Positions 43,801 to 53,088 of a stretch of 64,000 nucleotides of DNA are shown here, in pieces. Position 1 is the stretch's first letter. Each line of letters begins with the position of its first letter. Below the pieces are notes generated by a model. That model searched no databases. It had not been told where the DNA came from and saw only the letters and a list, made by a program, of their open reading frames with translations. This DNA is from Bolinopsis microptera (Eukaryota > Ctenophora > Tentaculata > Lobata > Bolinopsidae), in contig NC_087079.1 in NCBI RefSeq assembly GCF_026151205.1, positions 12,824,635-12,888,634 on the forward strand. The letters run 5' to 3'. Made by a program: the position numbers and the translations under genes.

Positions 43801-46800
43801 CGGTCCGTTTTTATACTGTAGACCTTTTTAACATTAGCCTTGCTGATTCCTTGTCTGATCACTGGTGTTTAATTCCTTTTACGATTCCGTCGTCCGTTTT
43901 AATGAGATTCTGGGGTTTAGTCGTAGCCGATGGTGGTGAATTAATTATATATTACATGGAATTCTATATGACATGGAATCGTGGTTAAATCGGCCTATAA
44001 ACTGGGGTGGTAACTGTGAAGCAAAGATTTGGAGTGGAGTTGCTCTTCTTACTTCGGCTGCTCAGTTTACTGTTTAGCATTAATATGTCGACAGAATTTC
44101 CATGTACACACCCGCAGTAATTGTCGTATGTTGTATTATATGATGATAGATTTGAAATATATGTAGTTACGACAAACTTGTTGTCTCACTGCATCGTTTA
44201 CTCTTGGTCTTAGATAATATGCTATTTCTGCGCTAGAGTATTGAAGTAATTCGATTTAGAATTTTAATTAAACTCGAACTTAAAATGGCCATATACAATG
44301 TATACATGTACTGACATTAATTATAATATCTATTAAAATAACTAAAATATAACCGTTATGCCTCATCGGCTCACCCAACAGCAAAATTTATCATTTTTTG
44401 TGTCCGATCGTTTTGCTCTAAGACTCCCAAGACTTAGTGTTTTATCAGATAATCAATGATTATCTGAATTAATCATTCGTTCAACTGTGCACAGACAAAC
44501 AGTCATTCTAAACGTACAATATATATTTTGGAAATTAGGCAGTACAGCATATTCAAAGTAGCAAATAAACTTAAGCAAATAAACAAAAAATAACAATCTC
44601 AAACAATTTAAAAGTAAATATCCCAATTTCTTAGTGCTTTCAGCTGTCACTACTCACTACATAAGGCTTTGTCAGGCTTAGAAACATAAGTACGATCTTC
44701 CAACTCCATCTGGACAACACTGTTGTCATTTCTCCTTATTGAGCTGATCCAAGAAACTGCGTCACGTTTGAGTATTACGATCTTCCCCGACACCCAGTCG
44801 AATATCGGCTTGCAATGTATTAAGGGGTTCATGAACGAATTGATCGGGACAACAATTCCAATCAAAGTGTCTGTATCCAAGAATGGAATGGACCAGTCGA
44901 AGAAGCTGCCAATGATTGCAACATTAACAGGGATCCAACATAACAGCTGGGACCCGATCACCAGGGAGATCTTCAGAGATAGAAAGAAAACCTGACCATT
45001 AGACTCATTCTTCGCTCTGTTGGTTGGTCGTGTTTGTGCTCGAGACTTTATAAACTGATGAGAGATCAGAATGTAGCATGTCATGATGATTAGCAAATAC
45101 AGGCAGCTTTCTACTATGTAGAAAATTTTGTAGCCCAGCATAACTCGTTCGTTTGTGAATAAGTCAGGGTAGCACATGGAAGATTTTCCGTAAAACCCAA
45201 TGGATGTAATCCTGTCTGGAGCAAACAGTACGCCGTTGGACGTCATACTGCTCAGTTCCTCTAAAAGTTTCTTGGTGGACATGGAGGAAGTTACATTGAA
45301 AGAAATGCGCTTGTAAGCAGTCACCACCCTCGCTAAATCTAATTTCTTACCTCTATTAATGAGAGGGTTCCTAGCAAACAAATGTTCATGAATGAATATG
45401 TCAGCCCAGTCTGAAAACACGGTCGTTGCTGCAAAAAACGGTGCAAAAGCTCTGGCAATATTGACACAGTTAACCAAGGGAAAGACCGCCATGAACCCGG
45501 ACATGGTGATCTCCCTGCCGGACATTCCATTAAGACAGGTAAAACACCGGCAGACACTCATTGCTACAGCTACCTGTAGTGCACCTTGACTAGCTGCAAA
45601 GAGGATTGTCCCCGCAAATCTGCAGACTACGGAGGATCTCCAGTACACATCGAATAGACAGTACTTCCCATCGTAGACAAAGTTGGCTCCTACAACTGTC
45701 GCTAGGTAGATGGCGATCAATAGGTCATATCCACCAAGCACTATGCACTGAATCTTGTCAACCTTGAATGCCGCCTTTGCAGAAGAGTCATATGTAGTCA
45801 GATGATAGTAGATTGCATAATTATTGAGGACCAGTATGCAAGCCATCTGAATTGCAACCACGTAAGGAAGCACTCTGCCACTTATCAAATTATCTTGGGA
45901 GGAGAGGAAGGAGGAAGTGGTACAGTTGTTGCATTCATCAGAGGAATCCGAGCAATCTGAAACTGAGTTACATGTCATGTTTATTGGAATGGGCTTGTTG
46001 TCTGACTTGCAGTAGAACGTGTCTGGACAGTCCTGCTCATCAATACCGTTCTCACAGTGCTGAATACCGTCACAGAATACCATCTTTCTCCGTCCGTCAT
46101 TGTGGATCACACTTTGGATGTTATCTTTCGACTGGATTTTGCACTTGTATGTTGGGTAGTTAATTCCTGTGTGATGCAAAATTATTCTTTTGCAGTGAGA
46201 GCTGATCAATGTTTTATTCATTATGCATTGCTTAACTTTTCTGGGATCTAATGATATCACTCCAACACCATGACCATCTGCATCTTCCCAAGCTTTTAAA
46301 TCATCGTAGAACTTCTCTGCGGCATAGACATAGTTTGCCTCTAAGCAGTTCGGCTGTACGAAGCATTGTGCTTGTGACTGATTGAAACTTTGCACCTTTT
46401 TGCAAGTTAGAAAATCTTGACAAACACACTCGTCACTGTAGTCCTTACAATTTGCCCTTCCATCGCAGACCTGGTCCAAAGATATGCAACCATCACCGTC
46501 AGCGCAAAGGAAAGTCTCATATCCACAGTTACACTCATCAGTGAGGCAGGATGAGTAGTTGTTGCACACCTGGCTTTCTGAGAGTACGCAACCCGATCTC
46601 GGTAACCCCGAGAAATTAAAGGTACCGTAGTAGCAAAGTTTGTATCCTGAAAAGGATTCCCCCTCCCTTGCCTTCTTAAATTCATCAATATCAGAGAATC
46701 TGTAGACTTTGTATTTATCCCGTACCGGCATTATGGAGCTTATTTCCCCGAAGACATAGTCGTTACAGATTGTGTGCTCGAATTTCTTTTCAGCTAGTGA

Positions 46801-49800
46801 GGGTGTCGTTAGTAGGAAGTGGGTCGATTGTGTGATTCTTTCCCAAGCCGTGAGGTTGAGTATTGAGAGGTAGTTTCGAGGTAGTTGAAGTATCTCGGGT
46901 GCTTCATTACCAAGCTCAGAACTCAGAGTGAAAGTCAGCAGCCCTACCAGAACGAGTAGCCTCATATTATCGTACCTTGAATATGACTAGTAAGAATAAT
47001 GCTACAAAATAATATAAAGCTAAATGGAGTATTGATCTTGATTAACAGTGCATTTGTAAGGTGGAGTAATACGTAGGAAGGATACAAGTTGCAGTTGTAA
47101 TTCAAGTTTTAGGACAGACTACGGATAAATTTGCGGCCAAGACGTGTATTTAGGGCCATGAATAGAGTTTACTAGGCTTTTGCGGCTGCGTGGACCGAGA
47201 CAAAATGACCACTCCCAGTAGCTTATTGGTAGCACCTTGGTCTATAATTTAGTCATTGTAAAATTTATTGTCTGGACATTTATGTCCTTCTTGCATTTAT
47301 GTCCTTCTTGCATTGATTCATATTATGTTATTGTTTTCTTTAAGGATCAGCCTTTTTTTAGCACCTGCATGGTCATCAAACATTCTATTTCCAGAGATCA
47401 AATAGAGAAACTGTTTAAATTATCCCGACCTATGTACTCTTAAGGGGGGGGGGGGGGGGCGGGTTCACCCTAATTTTTTGTGAAACTTGGTTTCGAGACC
47501 AACAAACTAGGACCAATGACCGAACTTTTGAGGGGGTCCCGGACCCCAGCCGCCAAACGGTGCCTGCGGGGCAGCCACGCCCATATTTGGTCCAAATTAG
47601 GCCCAATTTAGCCAAATACCCTGAACATGCCCAAACCCCAGATTTTAGGTGCTCTTTTTGTAGCTAGTGGTCCCCTGAACTCGTACATGAATTTTCATCA
47701 AGATTGGACAAAAAATGACTGAGTTATGAGCCAAAAACCATAGTTTGGCCTTTAAAAAATTTGGCGGCCAAATTCCAAAATTTGCAATGTATTTTTCAGA
47801 ATTTGGCCTAACTCAAAATTCCAATACAAAACTTAAGGTCGAAATGCGATTCTACGTTGATTTTGAAAATTTCATGTTTAAAAATATTGAAACCCTATTG
47901 AGTTCTATTGTTTTGAGCGAAATCAGTTTCGCAAATATCGCGAACTGAGATATGGGCGATTTTATTCATTTTTTGCGATTATTTGAACACAGAATCCACA
48001 GTTAGGTAGATACTGAGCTGATAATCATAGAGAATGTGTAGTATAGGCTTACCTTCCATATAAAGTTGGTTTCATTCAAAAATATTGATATTTGACCAAT
48101 TTATGGGCCAAAATCGATCAAATTTGGTGCGTATGCCCAAATATGGTCATATGGTTTTTGGCTCATAACTCAGTCATTTTTTGTCCAATTTTGATGAAAA
48201 TTCATATACAAGTTTAGGGGACCACTAGCTACAAGAAGAATCTGGGTTTTGGGCATGTTCAGGGTATTTGGCTAAATTGGGCCTAATTTGGACCAAATAT
48301 GGGCGTGGCTGCCCCGCGGGCACCGTTTGGCGGCTGGGGTCCGGGACCCCCTCAAAAGTTCGGTCATTGGTCCTAGTTTGTTGGTCAACTGCTATCTCGA
48401 AACCAAGTTTCACAAAAAAATCAGGGTGAACCCCCCCTTAACCCACTAAAAAAGGGTAAATTGATATTAGTAAATAATAAGGTCTAAAACCATGAACAAG
48501 TTATAATTTTACAAGAAATAATTGTGTGCTCTTTTGAGACAGCCGGTTACTTAGCTACGAGATGCCGCCGAAAACAGTTAACATCGGCATTAGCGGAACA
48601 CGAATACTTATACTATAGCTTAGCCAATAAGAATTGACCAAAATATACTCTACCATCCGATTGGGTACTCAGATATAAAATAATAAAGCCACAAGAAAAG
48701 ACTGAACTATATGCTCCAGGGAGCGCTGATTGCAGACATTGAAATAAATACTTCGAAGCTCGCTATTCGAGTCTCGAATCAAGGACAATACAGACTATCA
48801 TACATAGATTTTAATTGGTGGATGAAGCGAGTCGTCACGTCTGGTATCTACTCACCAGTCACCCCTGCTTTCTTATTCAAATGAGGGGTGGTCAAAATTG
48901 TCAATATTTAGTTGGATATCGCTACAAGTCGCGACAAGCATTCACAAAATATCATTGAAATCAGTACTTCGAAGTCCGCTTCGCAAACCTTGATCATTGA
49001 GCTTTATTCAGATTCGTTGAATCGCTGGGCCATACAAAACTGTTCTGTTTTAATTGATGGGTGAAGGGAGTTCTCGCTAGATGGCGATTAATCACTCCAC
49101 ACTCGATAATCACATGACTCACTTAAACACGTTTACTTGTTACCCCGCAGTGACTATTCAAACCACAAACCTCTACTCTGAACCCAACCCTTACTCTAGA
49201 ACCCAATCTCTAACTGAAGCATATGCTGAAACCCTTGCCCTAACGAGAAATTAGACCAACTTCCTTATATGATCATGTCACAGGTTTCTGATGGAGAAGA
49301 GAATATGTTGACTACTGCTCAGATATCGTCACATCAGTATTGATTTCAGACCTGTATTATTGCAATTTTCTCTCTACAATATTCTACTCCTGATGTATTA
49401 TAGTTACACATAGTTATACACATAGTTACACATAGTTACACTGTAGCTAAATAGAGGCGGAACTTCTACGGTAACACATTCCGAACGTATATTAATATGC
49501 AAAATATTTACCAAAACCTATAATACGAGATATTAAATTTACGACGAATGTAAATCAACATACGTCATATTGAGGCATTTTTTTCTCCCTTTTGAATCAA
49601 TCAAGCTAGATGATTTGTTTTAAATACTGAGATCAAACTATCAATTTACAGGCTACCGTCAAACATGTTGCAAGGCGTCATCTTCAGTGACATAAGCTTC
49701 ATATTGTAGATAGATTACCTCAAGTTGAATATAATTCTTCTTAACTTTGGAGATTGAAAAATAAAAATAACGTATCATTTTTTAAATGGCTCACTTCATT

Positions 49801-50604
49801 GAATAAAGGCCAAAGAGCGGAGCAAAATACATCATTTTACAACCGAAGACGGTATGATTTCCGTACTGTAGTGCGACACGAACGCTAGTGCGACACGTAC
49901 CCTAGTGCGACACGTACCCTAGTGCGACACGTACCCTAGTGCGACACGTACCCTAGTGCGACACGTACCCTACAGTACGTTTACCAGACGGTATACACAA
50001 TATGTATTTTGAAAGCTCCTCCCAATAGAACCTATTATATATGTTTCAGTAACACCCCTCCGGCCTCCAAGCATCAATTTACGGTATTCGGTATTTAGAA
50101 AAATTGGTCAGATTATTGGGGTCAAAGTTATGTGACGTCTTGTACGCCATTTATCTACGGGATCCCAAAAAGCTGAGCATTCGTATTGGTTATTTAGGTG
50201 AACTCCATTTGTTTTAAGTTTATCACACTCATAAATTTAATTGTTTGAAAGAACAATTAAAGCCGAATTTAATTTTGCAATGACCCATTAAAGCTCATTG
50301 TGACCAACTGCAGGGTTGCAAAAGGACTGGATTCTGATGTGGCGGAAGTTTAGTCTATTTTGGTTTGAAAATACCATAAAATACCATTCACAATCATTCA
50401 CCTTACCGGTGCATACCTCTGTATTATTTTATTACCAAATTCACTGAATAAAAAGTTTACCACTGCAACTGTTTTATTTCTAACAACCGATTTTAATTTC
50501 AGGTAGCAATGTACGCTGTCAAATGTTTGTGCAGAGTTTGGAACGTTAAGTACAATAACATCTACTGTGTGGCATCTCTGCTGGCCGGACTTGCCCAGTT
50601 TCAG
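28836..50604 (+). CDS. UPF2: Regulator of nonsense transcripts 2 (partial; 18 exons, 3' end outside)
   Basis: UPF2 links UPF1 to UPF3 and the exon-junction complex in nonsense-mediated decay. Exons: ?-28932, 29112-29237, 29433-29620, 29819-29941, 30209-30334, 30607-30692, 30861-31042, 31226-31407, 31668-31764, 31901-32080, 32191-32357, 32464-32549, 32856-32964, 33344-33467, 42794-42900, 43031-43141, 43329-43445, 50503-50604. All phases agree, about 752 residues. MIF4G-1 runs from FFRSLDSSVKKN; IWEDED-like LWEDED and an acidic Lys/Glu linker follow (exon 10); MIF4G-2 has KSNRKKLVRALYGVSRNR and IRFIGELCKF; MIF4G-3 has MVENAYYYCNPP, LPWQD and WNVKYNNIYC. The first exon is open from the stop at 28833 but has no ATG, so an upstream exon is likely. 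The UPF1-binding C-terminus is not in the window. Large introns hold other genes and elements. Confidence 0.95.
31757..31812 (+). repeat. Tandem copies of a 5' splice site in UPF2
   Basis: The motif ttac/ttcac+aaaagtaa is repeated four times at 13-15 bp intervals. Potential donors start at 31765 (gtaagt), 31780 (gtaact), 31794 (gtactt) and 31807 (gtaagt). The first gives the frame that fits the next exon; the second and fourth lie 15 and 42 bases further and would add 5 or 14 residues in frame (SKFYK-like units). Confidence 0.8.
32587..32756. mobile_element. PIF/Harbinger-like MITE in a UPF2 intron
   Basis: 170 bp with inverted ends ggggtcgttcacacattacg and (right, inverted) ggggtcgttcacatattacg. 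Three-base TAA target duplication (32584-32586, 32757-32759), the size expected of PIF/Harbinger elements. Two G runs (13 and about 15 Gs) lie inside, one near each arm. Confidence 0.72.
34081..34407. repeat. Perfect 148-bp inverted repeat (hairpin) in a UPF2 intron
   Basis: The arms 34081-34228 and 34260-34407 are exact reverse complements as far as I can read them, with a 31-base spacer. They start tttgaccaaaacccataatc and meet at cccattca/tgaatggg. The arms hold no gene. RNA from this intron would fold into a 148-bp duplex. No clear target duplication is visible at the outer ends, so it may be a foldback element or a product of gene conversion. Confidence 0.9.
34408..35890. other. UPF2 intron, AT-rich, no gene
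   Basis: No coding frame. There is a TA-rich tract near 35405-35440. The last part may include the 3' end of the LINE that follows, whose exact border I cannot see. Confidence 0.4.
35956..39476 (-). CDS. LINE ORF2: hydrophobic leader, endonuclease, reverse transcriptase (one frameshift)
   Basis: Part 1 (39476 to about 38688): residues 1-164 form an unusual leader with three hydrophobic segments (about 37-60, 93-105, 138-156), ending in LLVICNTSILNPGP at 151-164, like a degenerate 2A peptide. The endonuclease starts at about 172 and has LTETWLS (218-224). Part 2 (to 35956; first Met at 38610) continues it with VVGDFNLPEVNW and SDHFGITF. The RT has YFDFAKAFDSVNHD, SGVPQGSILGP and the catalytic YADD at 36905-36916, about residue 565 of part 2. 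The frame break lies in a run of five Cs on the plus strand (38684-38688). A sixth would give KGGGVLIAVK, the usual endonuclease sequence, so either this copy was just inactivated or the assembly lost one base. Confidence 0.92.
39680..41170 (-). CDS. LINE ORF1: AlkB-like dioxygenase plus SGNH esterase
   Basis: 496 residues. Residues about 15-62 form a probable coiled coil and 65-90 a Ser/Pro-rich linker. Residues about 125-270 look like an AlkB-type Fe(II)/2-oxoglutarate dioxygenase: HKD at 188-190 (iron His and Asp), STLSIGATRKM, GSIFTMLPGFQQSFYHEI with the second iron His at 245, and RYSVTFR (261-267) with the Arg pair that binds 2-oxoglutarate. A second Pro/Ser linker (270-308) leads to an SGNH hydrolase at 312-490: VFGSS with Ser nucleophile (319), GGND at 374-377, and DGIH (472-475) as Asp/His. 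CR1 ORF1 proteins are known to carry an esterase; AlkB enzymes remove alkyl groups from nucleic acids. The fusion suggests a protein that binds and perhaps repairs element RNA; that role is inference. Confidence 0.88.
   Translation of the reverse strand: MSSEKTEITFPVLNFYKSFIVLELDKLKDLIVPQLGNLANEELRKVQNTLENLLQYTNTLLDSAPSPVPKIQESSSPSSSSPPSPSPLLLHYNLRHDPLSEPLVEEVLGHVKNINYSRSGTNLSPDTFLYGSQRYAYNRRSAALSPVSIQPNTIMDKLLKTVNLTLGTEYNSMLVNKYSSYLCCLPPHKDDEAGLDSGAPISTLSIGATRKMNISLDKKKSVKYLTLTPGSIFTMLPGFQQSFYHEILAGDKDVQKERGVRYSVTFRRLLPPKEAPPAIHSPPPSSSPILLPSSAEPKTSPATSTSKDATYPDTFVFGSSLVKSLKTETLSRRGKIFKVISRSGAHACDIYNEVEKCAKQFNTSNVSTVFLQVGGNDVENLIVDSDIKRIFEDINDLIILTKQVFPAAKINFFSLVPRKASYLTHIRNMHKFNDLLSEMCKKESIRFVDFFSFFLKKTPTMWLLDFNMFNRDGIHLNPVGTSVLAKVLIGVANQPR
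41308..42303 (+). CDS. BTB-domain-like protein, single exon, nested in UPF2 intron
   Basis: 331 residues, no intron, same strand as UPF2. Residues about 20-80 read like a diverged BTB/POZ fold: SNIEVLLRDGEKIKVNSVIL then SPYLEEII, where the BTB pattern D..L.VG...F..HK.VL...S.YF is expected. A helical region like BACK follows (residues about 120-260), and I see no Kelch repeats or zinc fingers. BTB proteins commonly dimerise and recruit cullin-3; I infer only the fold. A possible polyadenylation signal aataaa lies at 42352. The start lies about 140 bp from the start of LINE ORF1 on the other strand. The open frame and polyadenylation signal make it a plausible gene, perhaps a retrocopy. Confidence 0.65.
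   Translation: MADNTTSVPFNFGVKYFNSKYQSNIEVLLRDGEKIKVNSVILSINSPYLEEIIEKQKLKIIEMDGFDPIVCRGFLRSLYTVDLSMLDRGSFRQVSRMSYTFQVTWMKLKCFEYFNCLMNAVPNIGNNGIPTEDDRFLLEEAIAAKPFDEDKQYLNALVQWKSSNLCNNDVSCMGNVLEDLGSLHVDQLDFFIRVANKCERVLPGSKQSRRCRNLTIKEIKKECSTVIVEKLTAHLMKIEKLDTKTRYVLENLDFGGITSKFKANRNYPGRQDIVRVSYQSYPLVGRPGFSSKIKDNFKIAATTMFQSIMNLKEISNDDMKMTLKRFMSLGN
42352..42357 (+). promoter_or_regulatory. Possible polyadenylation signal
   Basis: aataaa, 49 bases after the stop codon of the BTB-like gene, which would allow it to end before the next UPF2 exon. Confidence 0.45.
43612..43688 (+). repeat. Minisatellite, 11-bp unit
   Basis: The unit ctggtattaac occurs four times and is bracketed by two copies of cacggggtacgtctggtatt. 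Confidence 0.8.
44650..46965 (-). CDS. LDLa-containing 7TM receptor (LGR/relaxin-receptor-like, no LRR), nested antisense in UPF2
   Basis: 771 residues in one exon, coded opposite to UPF2 within its 7.1-kb intron. Signal peptide at 1-16. The ectodomain (17-360) has LDL-receptor class A modules: CADGDGCISLDQVCDGRANC to DEC (154-179), CDGIQHCENGIDEQDC (298-313), CNSVSDCSDSSDEC (332-345). Seven membrane segments follow: about 365-390, 404-430, 449-478, 486-513, 611-638, 658-690, 700-722. Cysteines at 437 and 448 precede TM3. TM6 has LLCWIPV and TM7 has NSFMNPLIH (NPxxY variant), as in leucine-rich-repeat GPCRs, but I find no LRRs. The DRY site reads CRC, and the second extracellular loop is about 100 residues. 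It is a plasma-membrane receptor; ligand unknown. C-terminal tail short (about 50 residues). Confidence 0.87.
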   Translation of the reverse strand: MRLLVLVGLLTFTLSSELGNEAPEILQLPRNYLSILNLTAWERITQSTHFLLTTPSLAEKKFEHTICNDYVFGEISSIMPVRDKYKVYRFSDIDEFKKAREGESFSGYKLCYYGTFNFSGLPRSGCVLSESQVCNNYSSCLTDECNCGYETFLCADGDGCISLDQVCDGRANCKDYSDECVCQDFLTCKKVQSFNQSQAQCFVQPNCLEANYVYAAEKFYDDLKAWEDADGHGVGVISLDPRKVKQCIMNKTLISSHCKRIILHHTGINYPTYKCKIQSKDNIQSVIHNDGRRKMVFCDGIQHCENGIDEQDCPDTFYCKSDNKPIPINMTCNSVSDCSDSSDECNNCTTSSFLSSQDNLISGRVLPYVVAIQMACILVLNNYAIYYHLTTYDSSAKAAFKVDKIQCIVLGGYDLLIAIYLATVVGANFVYDGKYCLFDVYWRSSVVCRFAGTILFAASQGALQVAVAMSVCRCFTCLNGMSGREITMSGFMAVFPLVNCVNIARAFAPFFAATTVFSDWADIFIHEHLFARNPLINRGKKLDLARVVTAYKRISFNVTSSMSTKKLLEELSSMTSNGVLFAPDRITSIGFYGKSSMCYPDLFTNERVMLGYKIFYIVESCLYLLIIMTCYILISHQFIKSRAQTRPTNRAKNESNGQVFFLSLKISLVIGSQLLCWIPVNVAIIGSFFDWSIPFLDTDTLIGIVVPINSFMNPLIHCKPIFDWVSGKIVILKRDAVSWISSIRRNDNSVVQMELEDRTYVSKPDKALCSE
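47444..48437. mobile_element. Foldback element with TTAA target duplication
   Basis: Inverted arms of nearly 300 bp (47444 to about 47744; about 48150-48437) start with a G run, then gggttcaccctaattttttg. Each arm holds gggcgtggctgcc, ggcatgttcagggta and gagttatgagccaaaaacca or their inverses. TTAA flanks both ends (47440-47443, 48438-48441), the target of piggyBac and Kolobok families. The centre is unique AT-rich DNA with no transposase. The left G run is 16 long, the right only 7. Confidence 0.83.
48442..49860. other. UPF2 intron, no gene seen
   Basis: No coding frame. Two similar segments containing aaataaatacttcgaagctcgc and aatcagtacttcgaagtccgc (near 48745 and 48960) with tttaattg.tg.atgaag afterwards point to a decayed duplicated repeat. 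Confidence 0.45.
49862..49979. repeat. Minisatellite, 17-bp unit, with inverted ends
   Basis: Six units of agtgcgacacgtaccct (first one variant) are bounded by cgtactgtag (49862-49871) and its exact inverse ctacagtacg (49970-49979). Confidence 0.8.
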
Positions 50605-50718
50605 GTTTAAATTAGTTCAGTTTCGTTATGCTGTTGTTTTAGTTTAAAGGTCACGTGTGGGCAGTTGCCACGTTAGTATGAGAATGTGCGTAGTTGACAC
50701 GTGGTTTTTAAGTGTAGC

Positions 50719-50831
50719 GCATGTGCATTGTGCGCGGTGCATTGTGCGCGGTGCATTGTGCGCGGTGCATTGTGCGCGGTGCATTGTGCATTGTGCATTG
50801 TTCATTGTACATTGTTCATTGTGCGCGGTGC
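50719..50831 (+). repeat. Minisatellite, 14-bp unit degrading to 6 bp
   Basis: The unit tgcattgtgcgcgg repeats about four times, then shortens to cattgt/cattgta units and ends with one more gtgcgcggtgc. It lies about 110 bases after the last UPF2 exon. Confidence 0.8.
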
Positions 50832-53088
50832 TGATTCCAATTTTCATACGATGATAAAGTAAATTTAGACGTAACGTTTTAGCTATTTGACTGATAGTGG
50901 AACTCCTTGCGCTAGGTTTTGTTTTGGTCTGAAGCTTTGTTTCGGATAATTTCAGTTCAATACAGCGACAAATATTCAATTGAACAGAAATTTCAAGCAT
51001 AAATACGGTTAGTGTGATCACTTTCCAGACCCAACAATGGATCTAAGATATTTAGCTCAAACTTTGGCTCGATTTGAGTCATAATTATAAATTGACAAAG
51101 CAACTCGAAGTGTTGATGGTTGTGTAACTTGTACGCACGGTAAATAAGTGACTTTCTCACCAGGTGACATGCCTCAATGATTCTGTTCTTATAACTGCAT
51201 ATTATATATTAGAAAGATTCGAGTGACTATTCCTGAATATCGTCCGATTTTCCCGATCCACGTGAGCGAAGCAGCCGTTTTCACGACAAAACCCTATAAG
51301 TTTGGAATTAGACCGAGGCAGGAAAAATTAGCGATAGGTTTATCATGGAAACTCCTTGTAACTACGTGTCGACAACAGACTTGACTTCAGCAGAACGGCA
51401 GGGTAAAAGAATGAAATGTCAGTGTCACGTGACCCTGATTTACGTATTTCATTGGTAGCTGCGAGCTTCTGATTGGGCAATCGTTGTAAGTTTTCATTTG
51501 ATCAATTTGGGAGAGGGAACCAACCGTGCTCTCTACGTTTATCACACAAATGTTGTTATATTTTCGACGTTAACGTGCGAAATATAGTGTTTTTGACAGG
51601 GCATAAAGTATTTGATATTTTTCATTAGTCGTAAGCTTTCTGTGTTAACCTTTAAAATTCTGATAAGTCGAGTTTTAAACTTGCGTAGTTTTTATGGTCC
51701 CAACAGACTGCATCAAGGTGTATACAGGTTTCTACTAGTCCTTAGCTTCATTACTAAATCTCAACCCTCTATTTCAGCTCACTCCGAGCTTTAGTTATCA
51801 TACTACCCGTGTTTTAATGAGAGGTATCGTACTCTTCACTTGAAAAACACATTAACCATCATTTCATAACCGATTAGGAAAATATAATCAACTCAAATCA
51901 CGGATTATATTAAATTAAGTTGAGTAAAAAGTGCACTATTCGATCTGTGGTCCGTAACCTAATATCAAATACTTTAGCGGTTCACCTCCATTGTAATTGG
52001 ATTGATCATTTCCATTTCTTCATTTTCAAACTGTATTTTTTCGCAAGGTCACATTTTTTCTCACACATCATTTGCATTTAGTGCAGCCCAGACGTTTTTA
52101 CTTTTTAATCATTCTTACGGAATTTTTGTCTGGCACTAGGCAATTTCTAAATATTTGAGCTGTGTTACTTTTTTATTTTAGGTTTTTTGAAATGTAACAA
52201 GATGAACACTGGTCCATAATACGTACAATGCCACACCTAGGCGTGGTGTAGAACATACATATTTGGATTCCCATAAAATTGGATAAACTCAACTTAGATG
52301 TGCTCTTTAATTTATAATATTATTATTAATAAATTATCCGATCCCACAATTAATTATTTTATGATATCTTTATTCGTTACTTCATATTATCCTTCACTTA
52401 TAGATATATGTCCTAGACACCTAGTAAATAATAAAAACATTTCTTGTTAATCGCTGCTTGTCACCTTTGTTGATATAACACGACATCACGTAGTACTACG
52501 GCAATCAAGATCTTGTGACTCAATCTTCAAAGAAGAAAAAATTTAAAGAATTCAAAGAACTTATTGGATGCCGGACGGAAGGATTGTTGATCAATACTGT
52601 GAGGGGGAGGGTAACATATTGGCATATTATATATATAATAATCTATGTTGTATAATTAATGCACATATTATAATACTCTATGTTGTATAATTAATGCACA
52701 TATTAGAAGTAGTTCATTGCTCAGCTAATTGGCACGTTTTAGTTGGACATATTATATAATAGTACAGCAAGCATAATTGACACTAATTATGCACGATGAA
52801 CGTAATTATGGATGTAATTTGGGCAATTAAATCCTTTGTTTTTTGTTTGTTCTGAGCCCAAGATTATGCAATTTTAAGGTTTCTCTTCATCACGTTTGAT
52901 GTTGTACAAGGTTTGGAGGGATCCATTCCTCGTTTGCCTTGTCAAAATACGAGCTCTATTAAATTTAAGATTTTATGAGTTTTGTTTTTTTTAACTAGGT
53001 CAAAAAGTCGTGTGTTGCTGGGGTTAATGAAGTTTATAAATTATTGGATTCATGCCTGGAATAATTGGCCCAATATGGGTTATAATAA
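50832..53088. other. Probable UPF2 intron, no gene seen
   Basis: AT-rich. It includes a direct duplication of ctatgttgtataattaatgc at about 52644 and 52677. I searched for the next UPF2 exon (the part after ...LLAGLAQFQ) and found no matching frame. Confidence 0.45.

Noticed and set aside
50644-51021. Frame with repeated short peptide units after UPF2 exon 18
   Set aside because: It is translation of the 14-bp minisatellite and not a protein repeat under selection.
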